Source: Rhodococcus rhodnii NBRC 100604
GTDB taxonomy: Bacteria; Actinomycetota; Actinomycetes; Mycobacteriales; Mycobacteriaceae
Assembly: GCF_001894925.1 (NCBI RefSeq)
Contig: NZ_BCXD01000033.1
Location: forward strand, 1-40,568
Direction: 5' to 3'
Length of the DNA: 40,568 nt
Part shown: positions 1 through 9,600 of the stretch, one piece after another
Layout: each line of letters starts with the position of its first letter
How positions within the stretch are numbered: position 1 is the stretch's first letter
Made by a program: the position numbers and the translations under genes
The notes under the pieces: model-generated
Databases searched by the model: none
What the model was told of the DNA's origin: nothing
Seen by the model: only the letters and a program-made list of their open reading frames with translations

Positions 1-7
1 CCGTCAG

Positions 8-46
8 ACTGTGCCCCCGAACCGGATTCCGGTTCGGGGGCACAGT
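8..46. terminator. Strong hairpin terminator of an upstream gene outside the window
   Basis: A 16-bp perfect stem (8-23 with 31-46) closes a 7-nt loop. There is no T-tract, which is usual for high-GC actinobacterial terminators. It probably ends a gene lying before the window. Its inner stem core (CCCCGAACC/GGTTCGGGG) recurs in the terminator at 3354-3385. Confidence 0.8.
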
Positions 47-184
47 CGTCTCTGTATCCGGAGGTCGAGACCGTGGTTTCCCGGTCGTCCTCGGGTACGA
101 ATCGTGCGACTTTTTCGTGCCGATCACCTGCGGAAATCGCGAACTTTCGGAGATCGTTACCCAGCGATGCGTCGCGCGCCACAG

Positions 185-190
185 TAACGT
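185..190 (+). promoter_or_regulatory. Candidate -10 box for the ABC importer operon
   Basis: TAACGT fits the actinobacterial TANNNT -10 pattern and would place the transcription start near 197, about 77 nt before the first gene. The 5' leader contains a small inverted repeat (GATCC at 202-206, GGATC at 211-215) and a TCTCGAGA palindrome at 248-255. Either could be an operator, but nothing in the sequence confirms this. Confidence 0.35.
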
Positions 191-273
191 GACTCTTCGC
201 GGATCCGTCAGGATCGTGCCTGCGAGGTGCGCATCCTCCTGGATCGTCTCGAGATGACGAAGGGGACACGACA

Positions 274-1173
274 GTGACGTCTACGACGATCGGACGAAAT
301 AGGGCTGCGAAGGCCGTGGCCGTGATGATGGGGGCGGTGGTGGCGGCGGGCTTCGCTGCCGGCTGTACCCGAACCGACAGCGCGAGCGACGAACCCACGC
401 TCGAGAAGCTCCAGAGCGACGGCAAGGTGACCGTCGGCTTCGCGGGCGAAGCCCCGTACAGCTTCGAGGAGAACGGTGAGCTGACCGGCGCCACCGTGGC
501 ACTGCATCGCGAGATCTTCGGGGAACTCGACGTTCCCGAGGTCGAAGGCGTCAACGCGGACTTCGGCGCCCTCATTCCGGGCCTGCAGGCCGGCCGATTC
601 GACGTCGTGAGTGCCGGCATGTCGATCCTCCCCGAGAGGTGCGAGCAGGCACTCTTTTCCGAGCCGGAGTTCAACTACACGACCGCACTCATGGTGCCGA
701 CCGGCAATCCGGCGAATCTCTCGGACATGCAGTCGATCCAGGAGTCCGGCGTGCGCATGGCGGCGATGACCGGCGCCATCGAGTCCGACTACGCGCGCGA
801 ACTCGGCATCGACACGCTCGAGGTCTCGACGCCGCAGGACGGCATGGACGCCGTCGTCAACGGCCGCGCCGACGTCTTCGCGCTGACCGGCATCTCGTTG
901 AACTGGATGAAACAGAACAATCCCGATGTCCCGGTCGACGTGACGCCGTCGTTCGTCGCCGAGATCGACGGGGTCCCGCAGGTCGGTGCCGGTGGAACGG
1001 TCTTCCGCCAGGGTGACGAGGAACTGCGCGACGCCTACAACGAGAAGCTGCGCGAGATCACCTCCGATCCCGAGCGTTACCTCGAGATCGTGGGGCCGTT
1101 CGGCTTCACCGAGGCGGAGCTGCCGGATCCGAATCTGACGACGGCGCAGCTCTGCGAAGGCGTTCCGAGCTGA
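274..1173 (+). CDS. ehuB: Amino-acid/ectoine-type ABC transporter substrate-binding lipoprotein (EhuB-like)
   Basis: A 299-residue periplasmic-binding-protein family 3 lipoprotein. Residues 11-30 form a hydrophobic signal ending in the lipobox GFAAGC, with the lipidated cysteine at 31. The mature part opens with the solute-binding motif VGFAGEAPYSF and carries GRFDVVSAGMSILPERC, both close to EhuB ectoine/hydroxyectoine receptors as I recall them. It would bind the solute outside the membrane and deliver it to the two permeases that follow. The GTG start is preceded by GAAGGGG at 258-264. Family assignment is firm. Ectoine specificity rests on resemblance and on the B-C-D-A gene order, so a polar amino acid substrate remains possible. 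Confidence 0.8.
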   Translation: MTSTTIGRNRAAKAVAVMMGAVVAAGFAAGCTRTDSASDEPTLEKLQSDGKVTVGFAGEAPYSFEENGELTGATVALHREIFGELDVPEVEGVNADFGALIPGLQAGRFDVVSAGMSILPERCEQALFSEPEFNYTTALMVPTGNPANLSDMQSIQESGVRMAAMTGAIESDYARELGIDTLEVSTPQDGMDAVVNGRADVFALTGISLNWMKQNNPDVPVDVTPSFVAEIDGVPQVGAGGTVFRQGDEELRDAYNEKLREITSDPERYLEIVGPFGFTEAELPDPNLTTAQLCEGVPS

Positions 1174-1187
1174 TCGGGAGCTGACGC

Positions 1188-1919
1188 TTGAACGAGAACT
1201 TCGAGGCCTTCCTGGATGCGTGGCCGCGCATCCAGGAGGGAATCCTCGTCACCCTCGAGCTCACGCTCGGTGGAGCATTCTTCGCCCTCGTCGTCGCGCT
1301 GGTACTCGGCCTCTCGGCGCGTGCACACAACATCGTCGTGCGCGGAGCGGCTCGCGTCGTCATCGAGTTTTTCCGCGGTACTTCGCTTCTGGTGCAGCTG
1401 TTCTGGCTGTTCTACGTCGTGCCGCTCATGGGATTCATCATCGACCCGTTGGTGTGCGGAATCGCGGCCCTCGCACTGAACTACGGCGCGTACGGCGCCG
1501 AAGTGGTTCGAGGAGCGATCAATTCGGTTCCGCAGCCGCAGTGGGAGGCAGCGACCGCGCTGAACTTCAGTCCGTGGCAGAAGATGCGCCGCGTCGTCTT
1601 CCCGCAGGCGTGGGCGGAGATGATCCCGCCGCTGACGAATCTGCTCATCCAGTTGCTCAAGGGCACCGCACTCGCGAGTTACATCCTGTTGCAGGACCTC
1701 ACCTTCCAGATCGACAACCTCCGAAGGACCACAGGTGACACGCTGTTCGCATTCGGCGTCGGGCTCGTCATCTACTTCGTCATCGGATACGTGCTGACGC
1801 TCGTGATGAACCTCGTGGAGGTTCGTGCGAAGAACCGGATCGGTGCAGGACCGACGCTGCGGGAAGTGTTCCGGCTCGCGCCGTCCGATCCACGCGGCAA
1901 GGTCGGTGATCCGGCATGA
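1188..1919 (+). CDS. ehuC: ABC transporter permease (EhuC-like)
   Basis: A 243-residue polar-amino-acid-type permease with about five membrane helices. It shows the usual FFRGTSLLVQLFWLFYVVP segment and the EAA cytoplasmic loop around QWEAATALNFSPWQKMRRVV, which contacts the ATPase. The TTG start is chosen because GGGAG lies 7 nt upstream (1176-1180), 14 bases after the receptor gene ends. Its stop overlaps the next ATG as ATGA. The roughly 25-residue C-terminal tail after the last helix is longer than in its partner. It would form a heterodimeric channel with the next permease. Confidence 0.85.
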   Translation: MNENFEAFLDAWPRIQEGILVTLELTLGGAFFALVVALVLGLSARAHNIVVRGAARVVIEFFRGTSLLVQLFWLFYVVPLMGFIIDPLVCGIAALALNYGAYGAEVVRGAINSVPQPQWEAATALNFSPWQKMRRVVFPQAWAEMIPPLTNLLIQLLKGTALASYILLQDLTFQIDNLRRTTGDTLFAFGVGLVIYFVIGYVLTLVMNLVEVRAKNRIGAGPTLREVFRLAPSDPRGKVGDPA

Positions 1920-2560
1920 ACGTCCAGTGGAGTTGGGAACGGGCGGCCGACGCGCTCCCCGTTCTCCTCGAAGGTTTCCGGATCACGCTCATCGCGACGG
2001 TCCTGGGCTTCCTGATCGCGGCCGTGCTCGGTCTCGTGATCGCGATCATCCGTCATTCGTTCCCGAAGTGGATCAGCGCGCCCGTGCGCGCGGTCACCGA
2101 GTTCATCCGCCTCACACCGCTCGTCGTGCAGCTGCTGTTCGTGTACTACACGTTCTCGAGTTTCTCGGCGTTGCAGATCGGTGTCGTGGTCATCGGTATC
2201 CACTACTCGACGTACATGGCCGAGGTCTATCGCGCCGGTATCGAGGCGGTCCCGCGCGGACAGTGGGAAGCCGCCCGGGCGTTGTCGCTCCCGCCCGCCA
2301 GGACGTGGCGCGCGATCATCCTGCCGCAGGCGATTCGCCGCGTCGTCCCCGCACTGGGCAACTACGCGGTCTCGCTGTTCAAGGACACGCCCTTCCTCTT
2401 CGCGATCAGCGTCGTGGAGATGGTCACGGCAGCCCAGCAGTTCGGCGCACGCAACTTCCAGTACCTGGAACCGTTGACGCTCGCCGGCATCATCTTCCTG
2501 GTGGCGAGCTACCCGACGTCACTGCTCATCAGACGATTGGAGAAGCGTCTTGCCGCCTGA
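1916..2560 (+). CDS. ehuD: ABC transporter permease (EhuD-like)
   Basis: A 214-residue HisM/ArtQ-type permease with five predicted helices. Conserved blocks include TEFIRLTPLVVQLLFVYY and the EAA loop near GQWEAARALSLPPARTW, which docks on the ATPase. The ATG overlaps the stop of the previous permease (ATGA), so the two subunits are translationally coupled as expected for a 1:1 heterodimer. The 3' end overlaps the ATPase gene by 11 bases. Substrate identity is inherited from the operon assignment. Confidence 0.85.
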   Translation: MNVQWSWERAADALPVLLEGFRITLIATVLGFLIAAVLGLVIAIIRHSFPKWISAPVRAVTEFIRLTPLVVQLLFVYYTFSSFSALQIGVVVIGIHYSTYMAEVYRAGIEAVPRGQWEAARALSLPPARTWRAIILPQAIRRVVPALGNYAVSLFKDTPFLFAISVVEMVTAAQQFGARNFQYLEPLTLAGIIFLVASYPTSLLIRRLEKRLAA

Positions 2561-3332
2561 GACACCGATGATCCGGTTCGACAAGGTCGTCAAGCAGTTC
2601 GGTGATCACGTCGTTCTCGATCATCTCGACTTCGAGGTCGCGCGGGGTGACCGCGTGACGTTGATCGGGCCGAGTGGGTCGGGGAAGACGACGATTCTGA
2701 GACTGCTCATGACGCTCGAAAAGGTGAACGACGGCGTCGTGTGGGTCGAGGGTGAGCCGCTGTCGCACCAGCGCAAGGGTGAGCGGCTCGTTCCCGCTTC
2801 GGAGAAGTACCTGCGGACGATGCGCAAGCGCATCGGCATGGTGTTCCAGCAGTTCAATCTGTTTCCGAACATGACCGTCGTGGAGAACATCACCGAGGCG
2901 CCGATCCACGTGCTCGGGCAGAGCAAGGAGAGCGCGGTTCGTCGCGCACGCGAGTTGCTCGAGCTCGTGGGCCTCGCCGAGAAGGAGAACGCCCATCCGA
3001 ATCAGCTGTCGGGTGGCCAGCAGCAGCGCGTCGCGATCGCGCGTGCCCTTGCGATGGACCCGGACATCCTGCTGCTCGACGAGGTGACCTCCGCGCTCGA
3101 CCCCGAACTCGTCGCCGACGTGCTCGACGTGCTGCGGCAGATCGCGCGCGACACCGACATCACGATGCTCATCGTGACGCACGAGATGAAGTTCGCGAAG
3201 GACGTCTCCAATCGCGTCCTGATGTTCGACAAGGGCAAGATCGTCGAGGAGGGAACGCCGGAACAGATCTTCACGGCCCCCGAGCACGAGCGGACCAGCA
3301 GGTTCCTCAAGGCGGTCCTCGCGGCCGAATAG
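2550..3332 (+). CDS. ehuA: ABC transporter ATP-binding protein (EhuA-like)
   Basis: A 260-residue GlnQ/HisP-type ATPase. Walker A is GPSGSGKTT (about residues 40-48). The signature is LSGGQQQRVAIARAL. Walker B is ILLLDEVTSALDPE, with Val where Pro is more usual (DEPTSALDP). The H-loop is VTHEM. The TTG start has GGAGAAG just upstream. An internal ATG at 2568 is the alternative and would remove the overlap with the permease gene. It powers solute import together with the three preceding genes, and a strong terminator follows at 3354. No ectoine-degradation genes (eutABCDE type) follow, so the imported solute would be used as a protectant or degraded elsewhere. Confidence 0.87.
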   Translation: MPPETPMIRFDKVVKQFGDHVVLDHLDFEVARGDRVTLIGPSGSGKTTILRLLMTLEKVNDGVVWVEGEPLSHQRKGERLVPASEKYLRTMRKRIGMVFQQFNLFPNMTVVENITEAPIHVLGQSKESAVRRARELLELVGLAEKENAHPNQLSGGQQQRVAIARALAMDPDILLLDEVTSALDPELVADVLDVLRQIARDTDITMLIVTHEMKFAKDVSNRVLMFDKGKIVEEGTPEQIFTAPEHERTSRFLKAVLAAE

Positions 3333-3353
3333 AAGACGATCTTCACGGCCACC

Positions 3354-3385
3354 AGCGGCCCCGAACCACCCGGTTCGGGGCCGCT
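3354..3385 (+). terminator. Terminator of the ABC importer operon
   Basis: A 14-bp perfect stem (3354-3367 with 3372-3385) closes a 4-nt loop, 21 bases after the ATPase stop codon. Its position and strength mark the end of the importer operon. Confidence 0.85.
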
Positions 3386-3423
3386 GCTCGTCGGGCCGGT
3401 GTGCCCGGACGACACGGGCGAGC

Positions 3424-3429
3424 GTATAA
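3424..3429 (+). promoter_or_regulatory. Candidate -10 box for the GntR-MFS pair
   Basis: TATAAA lies in an AT-rich patch (3422-3460) between the operon terminator and the regulator gene. This is the only clearly AT-rich stretch here. The patch also holds an imperfect dyad (ATACAT at 3429-3434, ATGTTGCAT at 3447-3455) that could be an autoregulatory GntR operator. That reading is inference. Confidence 0.4.
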
Positions 3430-3480
3430 ATACATCTTGTGTCTATGTTGCATTCCGACCGCGGATCGGCCGCCGAGTAG

Positions 3481-4119
3481 GTGTACGGCGACGTCAAGGA
3501 GCGCATCCTCGTGGGCGACCTGCCGGGCGGCGAACTCATCAGCGAAGGCGAGGTGGCGACCCGAATCGGCGTCAGCCGCACGCCCGTGCGCGAGGCGTTC
3601 CTGCGGCTCGAGGCCGAGGGATGGATGCGGCTCTACCCCAAGCGCGGCGCGCTCGTCGTCCCGATCCCGGAGGGCGAGGCCGCGAACATCGTGGACGCGC
3701 GCCGGCTCGTCGAGTCGCACGCCGTCACCACGCTCGCCGGCGATCCGCAGCTGCGCGCGCACGTGCTCGCGCAGCTGCACGAGAACTTGGAGCGTCAGCA
3801 CGAACTCGCCCGTCACGGCGACGTCGCGGCCTTCAGCGCGGCGGACGCCGACTTCCACACCGCCATCGTCGGCGGCTCCAACCCGCTGCTGCGCGCCTTC
3901 TACATTGGACTTCGGGAGCGGCAGCGGCGGATGACGGCGCGTTCGCTCGCGCGTGATCCCGAGCAGCTCCCGCGCATCATCGACGATCACACCCGGCTGT
4001 TCACGCTGGTCGAGACGGCCGACGCCGACGGTTTCGACGACGCACTGCGGATCCACATGGAGCAGGTGCACGCACTGCGTCCGCCCGCGCGCGGCGTCCA
4101 GGACGGGGGTGCGCGATGA
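3481..4119 (+). CDS. GntR family transcriptional regulator, FCD subfamily
   Basis: A 212-residue regulator. The N-terminal winged helix (about 1-65) has the GntR signature GVSRTPVREAFLRLEAEGW followed by the wing KRGALVV. The C-terminal all-helical FCD ligand domain (about 75-205) contains metal-binding-type positions in DADFHTAIVG and HMEQVH. A TAG lies directly before the GTG, so this is the most upstream possible start. No clear ribosome site is visible. The stop overlaps the ATG of the MFS gene (ATGA), making that transporter the likely target, with the ligand likely to be its substrate. The ligand cannot be read from sequence. Confidence 0.88.
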   Translation: MYGDVKERILVGDLPGGELISEGEVATRIGVSRTPVREAFLRLEAEGWMRLYPKRGALVVPIPEGEAANIVDARRLVESHAVTTLAGDPQLRAHVLAQLHENLERQHELARHGDVAAFSAADADFHTAIVGGSNPLLRAFYIGLRERQRRMTARSLARDPEQLPRIIDDHTRLFTLVETADADGFDDALRIHMEQVHALRPPARGVQDGGAR

Positions 4120-5396
4120 GCACGACGACCTCGCGGCAGGGCCCCGATGCACCGGCAGCCCCTGTGGGCACGCGGGCGTGGCTCGCGGTCGCGGCGACGA
4201 TGTTCGTCGTCGCGTGGGGCGGCAACGAGTTCACGCCGCTGCTCGTGATGTACCGCGAGGACCACGGCTTCTCGCCCGTCGTGGTGGACGTCTTCCTGTT
4301 CGCCTACGTCCTCGGCATCGTGCCCGGTCTGCTGCTGGGCGGCCCGCTGTCCGATCGGATCGGGCGCAGGCCCGTCCTGATCCCCGCGCCGTTCCTCACG
4401 ATCGCCGGATCGATCGTCCTCGCGGCGGGCGCCGATTCGGCCGCGCTCATCGTCGCCGGCCGCATTCTGTGCGGTGTGGCGCTGGGCCTCGGCATGGCGG
4501 TGGGCGGCAGCTGGATCGCCGAACTCTCCCGCATGGACCCGACGATCCCGCCGGGCGCCCCGGCCCGCCGGGCCGCGATGAGCCTCACCGCGGGTTTCGC
4601 GCTCGGAGCCGGCGTCGCGGGCGTTCTCGCGCAGTGGGCGCCGTGGCCGAGCGGACTCTCGTACAGCGTGCACATCCTGCTGTCGGTCGCGGCGGTCGCC
4701 GCTGTCACCCGTGTTCCGGAGACCCGGGCCGCGCGACGCGACCGTGGTCCGCTGCGTGACGACCTGCGCATCCCCGCGGCGGGCCACCGCCGGTTCGTGT
4801 TCGTCGTCGCCCCGCTCGCACCGTGGGTGTTCGGGTCGGCCGCTGCGGCGTACGCGGTGCTGCCCGCCGTCATGACGTCGCGCACCGAGCTGCCGCTCGC
4901 GTTCTCCGCACTCATGTGCGTCGTCGGGCTCGGTGCGGGCTTCCTCATCCAGTCCCTCGGCCGGCGTATCGACGATCCGCGCAACTCACGCGGTGTGCTC
5001 GTCGCGTTGCTCTTCGTGATCGCCGGAATGGTCGCCGCGGCGATCGCGGCGACCGTCCTCACCGTCCCGGTCGCGATCGTGGCGTCGATCGTGCTGGGCT
5101 GCGGGTACGGCATGGCGCTCGTGTCGGGACTGCAGGAGGTGCAGCGCATAGCCGGACCGGACGACCTCGCGGGCCTCACCGCCGTCTTCTACTCGCTGAC
5201 GTACCTCGGCTTCGCGACGCCCGCGATCATGGCGTCGCTGTCGGAGACGTTCGCGCCCGTCACCTACCCGGTGATGTTCGGGTTCGGTGCGATCGCCGCA
5301 GCGGTGTGCCTCGTGCTCGTCGTCGTGAAGTGGACGGCGCACCTGCCGCAGCGCGGCGATCAGGCGAAGCGGGTCTCGGGCAGCGGCGCGGCGTAG
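4116..5396 (+). CDS. MFS transporter
   Basis: A 426-residue major facilitator protein with about 12 membrane helices. The loop 2-3 signature GGPLSDRIGRRPVL is present. After helix 6 there is a short charged cytoplasmic linker, and the second half begins near FVFVVAPLAPWVFG. It is translationally coupled to the preceding GntR regulator. Substrate is not predictable: both drug exporters and metabolite importers fit. The last 37 bases overlap, tail to tail, the end of the convergent M1 peptidase gene. Confidence 0.87.
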   Translation: MSTTTSRQGPDAPAAPVGTRAWLAVAATMFVVAWGGNEFTPLLVMYREDHGFSPVVVDVFLFAYVLGIVPGLLLGGPLSDRIGRRPVLIPAPFLTIAGSIVLAAGADSAALIVAGRILCGVALGLGMAVGGSWIAELSRMDPTIPPGAPARRAAMSLTAGFALGAGVAGVLAQWAPWPSGLSYSVHILLSVAAVAAVTRVPETRAARRDRGPLRDDLRIPAAGHRRFVFVVAPLAPWVFGSAAAAYAVLPAVMTSRTELPLAFSALMCVVGLGAGFLIQSLGRRIDDPRNSRGVLVALLFVIAGMVAAAIAATVLTVPVAIVASIVLGCGYGMALVSGLQEVQRIAGPDDLAGLTAVFYSLTYLGFATPAIMASLSETFAPVTYPVMFGFGAIAAAVCLVLVVVKWTAHLPQRGDQAKRVSGSGAA

Positions 5397-6679
5397 AGCC
5401 ACCGGTCGAACAGGCCTCGCAGCGACGCGTCGCCCGCGCGGACCGCGAGGTCGACGAACTGCTCGGTCGTCACGAGGCCGTAGCGGTGCTCGTCGGTCCA
5501 TCGGCGCAACAGGGCGAAGAACGCGTCGTCGCCGAGTTCGCGGCGCAGTGCGTGCAGTGTGAGCGCCCCACGCTTGTAGACGCGGTCGTCGAACATCGAC
5601 GCGGGACCGGGGTCGCCGACGACGATCGTGCGCGGTGTGCGTTCGAGTCCTTCGTACGCGCGTTGCGCGTGGATCGCGGCGTCCGCGCGGCCCGAGTTCT
5701 CGGACCACAACCACTCGGCGTAGCAGGCGAAACCCTCGTGCAGCCAGATGTCGCGCCAGCGTCGCGCGGTGAGGCTGTTGCCGAACCACTGGTGCGCGAG
5801 TTCGTGCGCGACGAGCCGCTCGGACCTGCCGGAACCGTCGCAGTGATTGGCGCCGAAGACCGACAGCGTCTGCGCCTCGACGGGAATCTCGAGGTCGTCG
5901 TCCGTCACGACGACGGAGTACAGCGGGAACGGGTAGGGCCCGAAGAGCGTCTCGAACACCTGCATCATCTCGCGCTGGCGCGCGAAGTCGTGCTCGAAGC
6001 CCGCGCGCAACCGCGCCGGGACGTACGCGTCGATCGGGACCGGCTTGGTCGCGACACCGATGCGGTCGTAGTAGCCGATCTGCAGCGTCGCGAGATAGGT
6101 CGACATCGGTTCGGGCTGGTCGTACACCCACGTCGTGCGGCTCGCGCGCGTCCGTCGCTCGGTGAGGGTGCCGTTCGCGACGGCGGTGTAGGGCGAGTCG
6201 GTCGTGATCGCGATCCGGTAGGCGGCCTTCGCGCTCGGGTGGTCGTCGCACGGGAACCACGACGCCGCGCCGTTGGGCTGGCTCGCGACGATCACGCCTT
6301 CGGTGAGTTCCTCGAATCCGACCTGCCCCCAATCGGATCGGAGCGGAGCCGGGGATCCGCCGTACCGCACGACGAACACGACGGCGGCGCCGGACGCGAA
6401 CTCGCGACCGGCGGTGAGGGTGAGCTTGCCGCCGCGGTGGGTGTACTTGACCTTGCCCGCGCCGGCGATCGAGACCTTCGTGACGTCGAGTCGGTCGGCG
6501 AGGTCGAGCGAGAAACTGTTGCGCGCCTGCGTCGTCACGGCCGTGACGGTCGCGGTGGCCTCGAGCCGGTTGCTCGACACCTTGTACGTCAGGTCGAGGT
6601 CGTAGCGCGAGACGCGGTAGCCGCGGTTGCCGTTCTGCGGCAGGTACGAGTCGATCGGCTCGTCGGCGGTTTTCTTCAC
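5360..6679 (-). CDS. Small M1-family zinc metallopeptidase (aminopeptidase type)
   Basis: A 439-residue gluzincin. Zinc ligands are HELAHQWFGN with H292, H296 and E315 (HExxH-x18-E), numbering from the GTG at 6679. The N-terminal beta domain (about 20-200) and thermolysin-like domain are present. The large ERAP1-type C-terminal domain of long M1 enzymes is missing. The usual G-x-M-E-N exopeptidase loop is replaced by a P-V-E-A-Q-T version near 266-271. I choose the GTG that forms a GTGA overlap with the synthetase stop. An upstream ATG at 6718 would give 452 residues. Tight coupling to the synthetase suggests that it trims or degrades the synthetase product, but a general peptidase role cannot be excluded. 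Confidence 0.87.
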   Translation of the reverse strand: MKKTADEPIDSYLPQNGNRGYRVSRYDLDLTYKVSSNRLEATATVTAVTTQARNSFSLDLADRLDVTKVSIAGAGKVKYTHRGGKLTLTAGREFASGAAVVFVVRYGGSPAPLRSDWGQVGFEELTEGVIVASQPNGAASWFPCDDHPSAKAAYRIAITTDSPYTAVANGTLTERRTRASRTTWVYDQPEPMSTYLATLQIGYYDRIGVATKPVPIDAYVPARLRAGFEHDFARQREMMQVFETLFGPYPFPLYSVVVTDDDLEIPVEAQTLSVFGANHCDGSGRSERLVAHELAHQWFGNSLTARRWRDIWLHEGFACYAEWLWSENSGRADAAIHAQRAYEGLERTPRTIVVGDPGPASMFDDRVYKRGALTLHALRRELGDDAFFALLRRWTDEHRYGLVTTEQFVDLAVRAGDASLRGLFDRWLYAAPLPETRFA

Positions 6680-9600
6680 GACGCGCCACCCCAGGGAGCG
6701 ATGGGATTGCCCTGCCATCGGGTCGACGGGGGCACCGCGTCGCCGCGCATCACGAGCGATGCGGGACCCACCGTCGCGCCGTCGCCGAGGCTCGATGCGG
6801 GCAGTGCGACGCAGTGCGGCCCGAGGGTCGCACCGGCGCCGACGGTGACGGTGTCCATGGCCATGATCCGATCATGAAACAGGTGGGTCTGCACGACGCA
6901 TCCGCGTTCGACGGTCGCGCCGTCGCCGAGCGTCACGAGGTCGGCTTCGGGCAGCCAGTACGACTCGCACCACACGCCGCGTCCGATGCGGGCGCCGAGG
7001 CAGCGCAGCCACACCGACAGGGCGGGCGTGCCGGCCGCGAACCGGGCGAACCAGGGAGCCGCGACCGTCTCGACGAAGGCGTCGGCGACCTCGTTGCGCC
7101 ACACGAACGAACTCCACAGCGCGTGTTCCTCGGTACCGATACGGCCGACGAGCAGCCACTTCGCGGCGGCCGACACCGCGGCAGCGACGACCCCCGCGAG
7201 CAGCAGCACGACACCGCCAGTGACGACCGCGAACCAGACGCCGACGGCGAGAGCACGCGCGAGCGTCAGGACGACGGCGAGGCCGATGCCGAAGGTCGCG
7301 AACGCAGCGAACAGGCGGCACGTCTCGACGGCACCGCGCGCGACCGCGAGCCGGCGCGGCGGCTCGTACGTGCGTGAGACGTCGGCGGATTCGGGGGCGC
7401 GCCGCAAGCGCACCGGTGGGCTGCCGAGCCACGACGAGCCCGACTTCGCCTTGGACGGCGCGGCGGAGAGGACGGCGACGAGGCCGTACTTGGGGACGCG
7501 GCGGCCCGGCGCCGTCATCCCGGAGTTGCCGAGGAAGGCGCGCTTGCCGACCTTCGCGCGCTCGATCCGCAGCCATCCGCCGCCGAGTTCGTAGCCGGCG
7601 ATCATCGTGTCGTCGGCGAGGAACGCGCCGTCGGCGACCGTCGTGAACTTCGGCAGCAGTAGCACCGTCGACGCCTCCACACCGCGACCGACCTTCGCGC
7701 CGAGCAACCGGAGCCAGACGGGCGTGAGCAGTCCCGCGTACAACGGGAACAGGAAGGTGCGTGCCGAGTCCATGAGACGTTCGGTCGCCCACACCTGCCA
7801 TCCGACGCGGCTGCGGACGGGGTGGAAGCCCTCGCTCAGCCTGAGCGAGAGTGCGCGTACGCACACGAGTGTCGCGAGCGCGAACACCGCGAGCGCGAGC
7901 AGGGAGCCGGGGATCAGTGCCGCGAACGCGCGGCCGAGGGCGGCGGGGAAGGTCTCGGCGCCGCTCATCGCCCAGGCGACCACGGCGAAGCCGCTCGCGA
8001 GCGCGAGGACGGGCAGGCCCGCGAGTGCGATCGCGCTCGCCCCGTACACCGCGACCCACCAGCGGGCACGCGGCGGCGGATCGGACGGCCAGGCCCTGCT
8101 CGCCTTGCCCACCTTCGCCGCGGGCGAACCGGCCCAGTGCTGCTCCGCCTTGACCTTGCCGAACACCGCCGAGCCCGCCGCGACGTGCGCGCGCTTGCCG
8201 ATCCGTGCGCCCGGCGCGAGCGTCGATCGCGCACCGACCGTCGCGCCCGCACCGATCCTGATCGGGCCGATGTGCACGACGTCGCCGTCGATCCAGTGCC
8301 CGGACAGGTCGACCTCGGGCTCGACGGAGCATCCGCGGCCGAGTTCGAGCATTCCCGTCACGGGCGGGAGGCTGTGCAGGTCGACCCCGCCCTCCACGCG
8401 TGCTCCGAGCGCCCGCGCGAAGTAGACCATCCACGGCGCACCCGAGAGATTCGTCGCGCCGCTCGCGTCGACGACGTTCTGCGCGGCCCACAGCCGAAGG
8501 TGAACGCTGCCGCCACGCGGGTAGGTCCCGGGTTTCAGGCCACGCAGGAGCGTGCGGGCCGCGAGCGCGGCCACGGCCATGCGCCCGGGTGGTGCCACGA
8601 AGACGAGGAAGCCGATCGCCACGATCCACCACGACACCGGCTCGACCCACGGGACGTCGGTGAACCACGAGAGGACACCGACGCCCGCGGCGACCCACGT
8701 CGTCCACTGCAGCGCCGCGAGCGTCGCGATGGGGATCCCCGCGAGGAGCTGGACGATCTGTGCGCGGCGCGGGGTCGGCACGACGGTGCGTTCCTCGACC
8801 TGCGCCGTGGGTGCGAGGTCGTCGAGGAAACGCGCGAGGGCGCCGAGCCGGGGGTGCTCGTAGAGATCGGCGACCGTGATCTGCGGGTGGCGGGTGCGCA
8901 GTGTGGCGACGAGTTGTGCCGCCGCGAGCGAGCCGCCGCCGAGTTCGAAGAAGTCGTCGCGTTCGCCGGTGACCTGCGCGCCGAGGACGTCGGACCATTG
9001 CCGCGCAACCCATTCCGCGGTGTCCGACAGACCGAGCTGCTCGACGGACGAGTCGTCGCTACCGGGAAGCGGCCACGGCAGGGCGTCACGATCGACCTTG
9101 CCCGACGTGCGCGTCGGGAGTTCCTCGACGACGGCGATCCTCGGGACGAGCGCTGCGGGAAGACGCTCGGCGAGTCGGCGATGCGCGGCGTGCAGGTCGA
9201 CGGTGCCGTCCGCGCTCACGACGTACCCGACGAGGACACGGCTGCCCGTCGCGGTGCGACGGACGGCGACGGCACCGCCGCTGACTCCCGGCAGGTGCTG
9301 GAGCGCGGCGTCGATCTCGCCGAGTTCGATGCGCCTGCCGCCGAGCTTGATCTGGTCGTCCGCACGGCCCTGGAAGATCAGGCCGGTGGTCTCGAGGCGC
9401 ACGAGGTCGCCGCTGCGGTACGCGCGGTCCCAGCCGAGAGTGGGCATGGGAGCGTACTTCTCGGCATCCTTCGCGGGGTCGAGATACCGCGCGAGACCGA
9501 CACCGCCGATGACGAGTTCGCCGACCTCGCCGACGGCCACCGGGGTGTCGTCGGGCGCGACGACCGCGAGATCCCAGCCGTCGAGGGGGAGTCCGATCGA

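Noticed and set aside
202-215. GATCC/GGATC inverted repeat as an operator for the importer operon
   Set aside because: It is only five bases per arm, with no matching copy near the GntR gene. It is mentioned only as context.
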